Positions 61,192 to 64,000 of a stretch of 64,000 bases of DNA are shown one piece after another. The DNA comes from an uncultured Flavobacteriaceae bacterium (lineage in GTDB: Bacteria; Bacteroidota; Bacteroidia; Flavobacteriales; Flavobacteriaceae): the NCBI GenBank assembly GCA_947502635.1, contig CANNAN010000004.1, forward strand, positions 124,001 to 188,000. Reading direction: 5' to 3'. Made by a program: the position numbers and the translations under genes. Below the pieces are notes generated by a model. It made no database searches. It worked only from the letters and a program-made list of their open reading frames with translations, and was not told the DNA's origin. Numbering within the stretch: the stretch's first letter is position 1; each line of letters begins with the position of its first letter.

Positions 61192-63855
61192 TTATCTATT
61201 ATTAAATCTGTATAATGGAAAAAAGTAATTTTTTAATTCTTCTTTATGAATATTAGCATAATCTTCCATATGATTTTCACAAAGCTTGTCATAGACATCA
61301 TAATCAATTATTTTCCTTCCAGTATAAAATGTTGCATCATCATCTTTAGGGAAAAGTGCTTTTTTACTCTTATACAACCCATCTCCATTTTTCAATCCAC
61401 CACCTAAAACATAATGTTTTAAATTATTTTTGATTGCCCATTTAATAATTTCTACTCTTAAAAAATCATTAGGTCTTTGGGTGTAAAAATTAGAATCTGT
61501 CCCCCCTAAAAAGGCAAAAATTGTAGCGCCATTTTTTATGATTAATTCGGTTGATATCGGAGTATTATCCTGATATGCCATAGCAATGGCAAATTCACTG
61601 ATGTTGTTTAAAATTAAATTTTTGAAATACTTTAAAGAGAAAAAGTATATTTTTTTTGCATTATGCCTTAGCATAGTTTCTGTATAAATATCGAAAAAAA
61701 CCTTGATTATATCTTCAGTAATTTCGTTATCATTAAAAATTTTCACATCCAATTTAAATGAAATAGCTTTGCGGTAATTATTTCTAACTTTAGGTGAAAA
61801 CAAGTCCCATTGTTTTTCGAAATCATTAGAAAGATTCCCTTTTACATTAGAAAGTGAGCTTATTAATAAGCCATTATAGCCCAGATAGTTTTTATTTAAA
61901 CTAAATCTAATAAACTCAGTGATGACATTGTTCTCTTTATACCAATTATCTACAGCCTTCCAGAATTCTTTTAAATCAACTTCAGCAACTCCATCACCGC
62001 ATAAAGGTCCGCTATAACCATAAGGTGTGATAGCATCAAAGCATTTTATATTAACCGTTTTTGAATTTACATCTCTTAAAATGATAGGCATTAATATTTG
62101 ATAAGAATCATTTATTTCGAATAGAAAATATTTTAAAGTGCTTTTCTTTTTTTCAAAATATTTTAAATGATCATAAGCATAATAAATATTATTGTACCAA
62201 TTCTCTTTTAATATTTTTTTATATTTTAAAATGCTTAGCTCATTATCTAAGCTATTAACCTCTAGTTTATATTTTTTTTGTTTATGGTCTTTAGGTTGAA
62301 ATAAGTTATCTGCAATAATTTTTGATAAAACTTTAGATAGCCATATAATTCTCCCACAATGCTCAACATGCCATACAGGCCTGCTTTCTATGACATTTCC
62401 TGCTAGCATGGGCCCCATTATATAAAGGCTTTCACTTGCTTCAAGTGAACTGTTTACATGGAATCCTATTTTTGATTCGTTAGGTGTGCAGTATCCTTTT
62501 TTAATCAAATTTTTATGCAACACTGGTATGTCATCATGGGTTAAATTTTTGCTACCGACACAATTTATTACTATATGAAAATGTTTATTGTATATTTTTT
62601 CTTTTTTTGATGAAGTATCGAGGTACCTCAAGTTATAATTTCCGTCAGAATCTGATTCCAAATCATTGAAACGCCCAGAGATATGTTCAAATCTATTTTG
62701 ATTTTCTAAATCTGATATAACATTTGAGTAGTGTAATCCTGCACAACGTTGTCTTTTTCCTATTTGATTACCATATTGACAAGCAAATCTTTCTAGTTCT
62801 TTAGGGCTAAGCGAGCCAAGTAATACACCAAAGTATTTTGAAATTATATCTACAGTAGATGCAGCACCTAAATTAATCTCATCAGCAAAATCAAGGTCTT
62901 TAAATGTTGCCTCTGCAATTAATTTAGCAGTTAATTTTTTTTCTTTCTTTAATTCGTTTAAATTCTTTGGGATAAATTCTTTTTGCTTTTCAAAATCAAT
63001 TACAGCATCAGGAACAGTACCTTGTGTGGAGAGAAAAGTGAAATTAGTGCTATCATGTTTCTTCTTTGTGTAATCATTAAGCTTGTATATTAATTCAAGA
63101 GCACTAGCGTTTGCTCCTACAATAAGTATATTTGTTATTTCTCCATTTCTATTATCAATAAAATTATCTATTTTATCTAAAACAACTCTTAATTCAGGTT
63201 TGTATGGATTATTTACAAACATTAAGTTTTTCTCTTCAATGAGGTCTTTCTTTTTCCATAGATAGTTTATAGGTAGAGATCCTACCGATAAAATTACTTT
63301 TTTAGTGCTAAGTTCTGTACCATCTTCTAAAGAGATATTATATATAGACTTGTTTTTCTCTAGGTCTATGACTTCTCCCGAAATAAAATTGACATCAATG
63401 CGTCCTTTTTTAGTAAGTTCTCTAATTTTATTATTAACTCTTAAATTAATATAACAGCCAAAAAAACGTCTTGGTATAAAAAGATCTTCCCAGTTATTAT
63501 TGGCAATTTTTTCTTGATGATCTAAAAGCCATTTTTTAGATAGAGCACCGCCTTCTTTTTCAAATTCATCTAAAAGCCAAACTTTATTTTTATTGAGCCA
63601 TTTTATAAATAAACCAAGTTCTGGTTCAATTAAAAAATTCCTCAAAGAAGTTATTAAAAGTGTTGAGAAACCAGATCTGGAACCATAAGGGATACCGAGA
63701 TTAAACTCAGAATACTTTTCAACTATATCAATAGATATTTTATCATTAACATGAGTTTCATTATCAACCTGATCTAAAAAATTTATAATACTGAAAGAGG
63801 TTGAAATTCCAGAACCAATAAATGTAATGTCTGTTGTATTTTTATGCGTTTCCAA
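61192..63855 (-). CDS. Flavoprotein oxidoreductase fused to a FemAB-like acyltransferase (TTG start)
   Basis: 887 residues in one uninterrupted frame. Residues about 1-535 are an FAD/NAD(P)-binding oxidoreductase (FAD loop TFIGSGIS at 11-18, second Rossmann ILIVGANAS at 243-251, GPMLAGNVIESRPVWHVEHC). Residues about 545-887 are FemAB-like (FDAITPYGYSGPL, LGGGLKNGDGLYKSKKALFPK, NYFFPLYRFNNR), paralogous to the 58937 gene. Such N-terminal domains resemble amine N-oxygenases of siderophore pathways, which act with an acyltransferase; the fusion might hydroxylate and acylate one amino group. This is inference. The start is TTG; no ATG precedes the FAD loop. Confidence 0.82.
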   Translation of the reverse strand: METHKNTTDITFIGSGISTSFSIINFLDQVDNETHVNDKISIDIVEKYSEFNLGIPYGSRSGFSTLLITSLRNFLIEPELGLFIKWLNKNKVWLLDEFEKEGGALSKKWLLDHQEKIANNNWEDLFIPRRFFGCYINLRVNNKIRELTKKGRIDVNFISGEVIDLEKNKSIYNISLEDGTELSTKKVILSVGSLPINYLWKKKDLIEEKNLMFVNNPYKPELRVVLDKIDNFIDNRNGEITNILIVGANASALELIYKLNDYTKKKHDSTNFTFLSTQGTVPDAVIDFEKQKEFIPKNLNELKKEKKLTAKLIAEATFKDLDFADEINLGAASTVDIISKYFGVLLGSLSPKELERFACQYGNQIGKRQRCAGLHYSNVISDLENQNRFEHISGRFNDLESDSDGNYNLRYLDTSSKKEKIYNKHFHIVINCVGSKNLTHDDIPVLHKNLIKKGYCTPNESKIGFHVNSSLEASESLYIMGPMLAGNVIESRPVWHVEHCGRIIWLSKVLSKIIADNLFQPKDHKQKKYKLEVNSLDNELSILKYKKILKENWYNNIYYAYDHLKYFEKKKSTLKYFLFEINDSYQILMPIILRDVNSKTVNIKCFDAITPYGYSGPLCGDGVAEVDLKEFWKAVDNWYKENNVITEFIRFSLNKNYLGYNGLLISSLSNVKGNLSNDFEKQWDLFSPKVRNNYRKAISFKLDVKIFNDNEITEDIIKVFFDIYTETMLRHNAKKIYFFSLKYFKNLILNNISEFAIAMAYQDNTPISTELIIKNGATIFAFLGGTDSNFYTQRPNDFLRVEIIKWAIKNNLKHYVLGGGLKNGDGLYKSKKALFPKDDDATFYTGRKIIDYDVYDKLCENHMEDYANIHKEELKNYFFPLYRFNNR

Positions 63856-63860
63856 CTTAA

Positions 63861-64000
63861 CTATTTTTTAATTTTTATTATTTTTCCTGGATTACCAACA
63901 ACTGTTGAGTAATCAGGAATATCTTTCAACACGATAGTTCCAGCCCCAATAGTACACCACTTACCAATTTTTACTTTTGGTATTACTACAGCACCAACGC
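63861..64000 (-). CDS. Hexapeptide-repeat sugar transferase, C-terminus (partial)
   Basis: 45 residues and TAG at 63863. GAVVIPKVKIGKWCTIGAG, TIVLKDIPDYSTVVGNPGK are left-handed beta-helix turns of NeuD/PglD-type sugar acetyltransferases. The start is past the window edge. It lies 5 bases before the TTG of the fusion gene, so it is the upstream gene of the unit. Confidence 0.85.
   Translation of the reverse strand, partial: VGAVVIPKVKIGKWCTIGAGTIVLKDIPDYSTVVGNPGKIIKIKK

Noticed and set aside
1-64000. CRISPR arrays, tRNA or rRNA genes, prophage, IS elements, toxin-antitoxin pairs
   Set aside because: I looked for evenly spaced repeats, cloverleaf-type sequences, transposases and integrases and found none I could support.

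Overview
The window looks like chromosome from a marine member of the Flavobacteriaceae (Bacteroidota). The evidence is low GC (roughly 30% by eye), Bacteroidota-type promoter cores (TAnnTTTG), a TonB-linked barrel protein, a type IX secretion (T9SS) C-terminal domain, small flavobacterial families (DUF4834, DUF3667, proteins starting MGFGMQKWIY), and an agarase/porphyranase-like GH16 lipoprotein. I see no rRNA, tRNA, CRISPR array, IS element or prophage.

Layout. 1-8.6 kb: envelope and small unknown proteins, the GH16 lipoprotein, an arginase-superfamily enzyme beside a MarR-GNAT fusion, a racemase remnant and a Crp/Fnr regulator. 8.7-16.5 kb: fumC, a 1-Cys peroxiredoxin, a 58-residue membrane protein, an outer-membrane barrel protein, ArsC, a HAD phosphatase, and prfB, which is split by a programmed +1 frameshift. 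16.8-24 kb: a glycan block with three related GT2 enzymes, an ATP-grasp/HAD pair, two multi-spanning membrane proteins placed tail to tail, and a GT14-like enzyme. 24-33.8 kb: a lipoprotein, threonine aldolase, YbaB, oligopeptidase B, then a lipid-looking trio (CBS-like PLP synthase, alpha-oxoamine synthase, GNAT acyltransferase) that I read as a candidate sulfonolipid or sphingolipid module. 33.9-39.6 kb: DUF4834, a YfhO-like membrane protein, a GT4 enzyme and a flippase. 39.7-44.6 kb: secreted and envelope proteins, including two paralogues with a Y-G-RVG repeat, sigma-54-like promoters and a duplicated leader element. 44.7-56.3 kb: housekeeping and regulation (uvrA, an ECF sigma factor with a 48-residue follower, an Nth lacking the iron-sulfur cysteines, bcp, an MBL hydrolase, an XRE regulator with a palindromic site, an M14 peptidase, Lrp/AsnC, a JmjC-like cupin). 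56.5-64 kb: a glycan-modification block (MBOAT plus SGNH on the plus strand; hexapeptide transferase, oxidoreductase-FemAB fusion, and two FemAB/GNAT-like genes on the minus strand).

The most distinctive items are the 887-residue flavoprotein/FemAB fusion and its neighbours, the lipid trio at 29-32.7 kb, the sigma-54-like promoters with a repeated leader, and the XRE site set. Functions are inferred from recognised motifs only; no database search was possible. Several gene starts were corrected from the longest open frame, and three genes appear to start at TTG.
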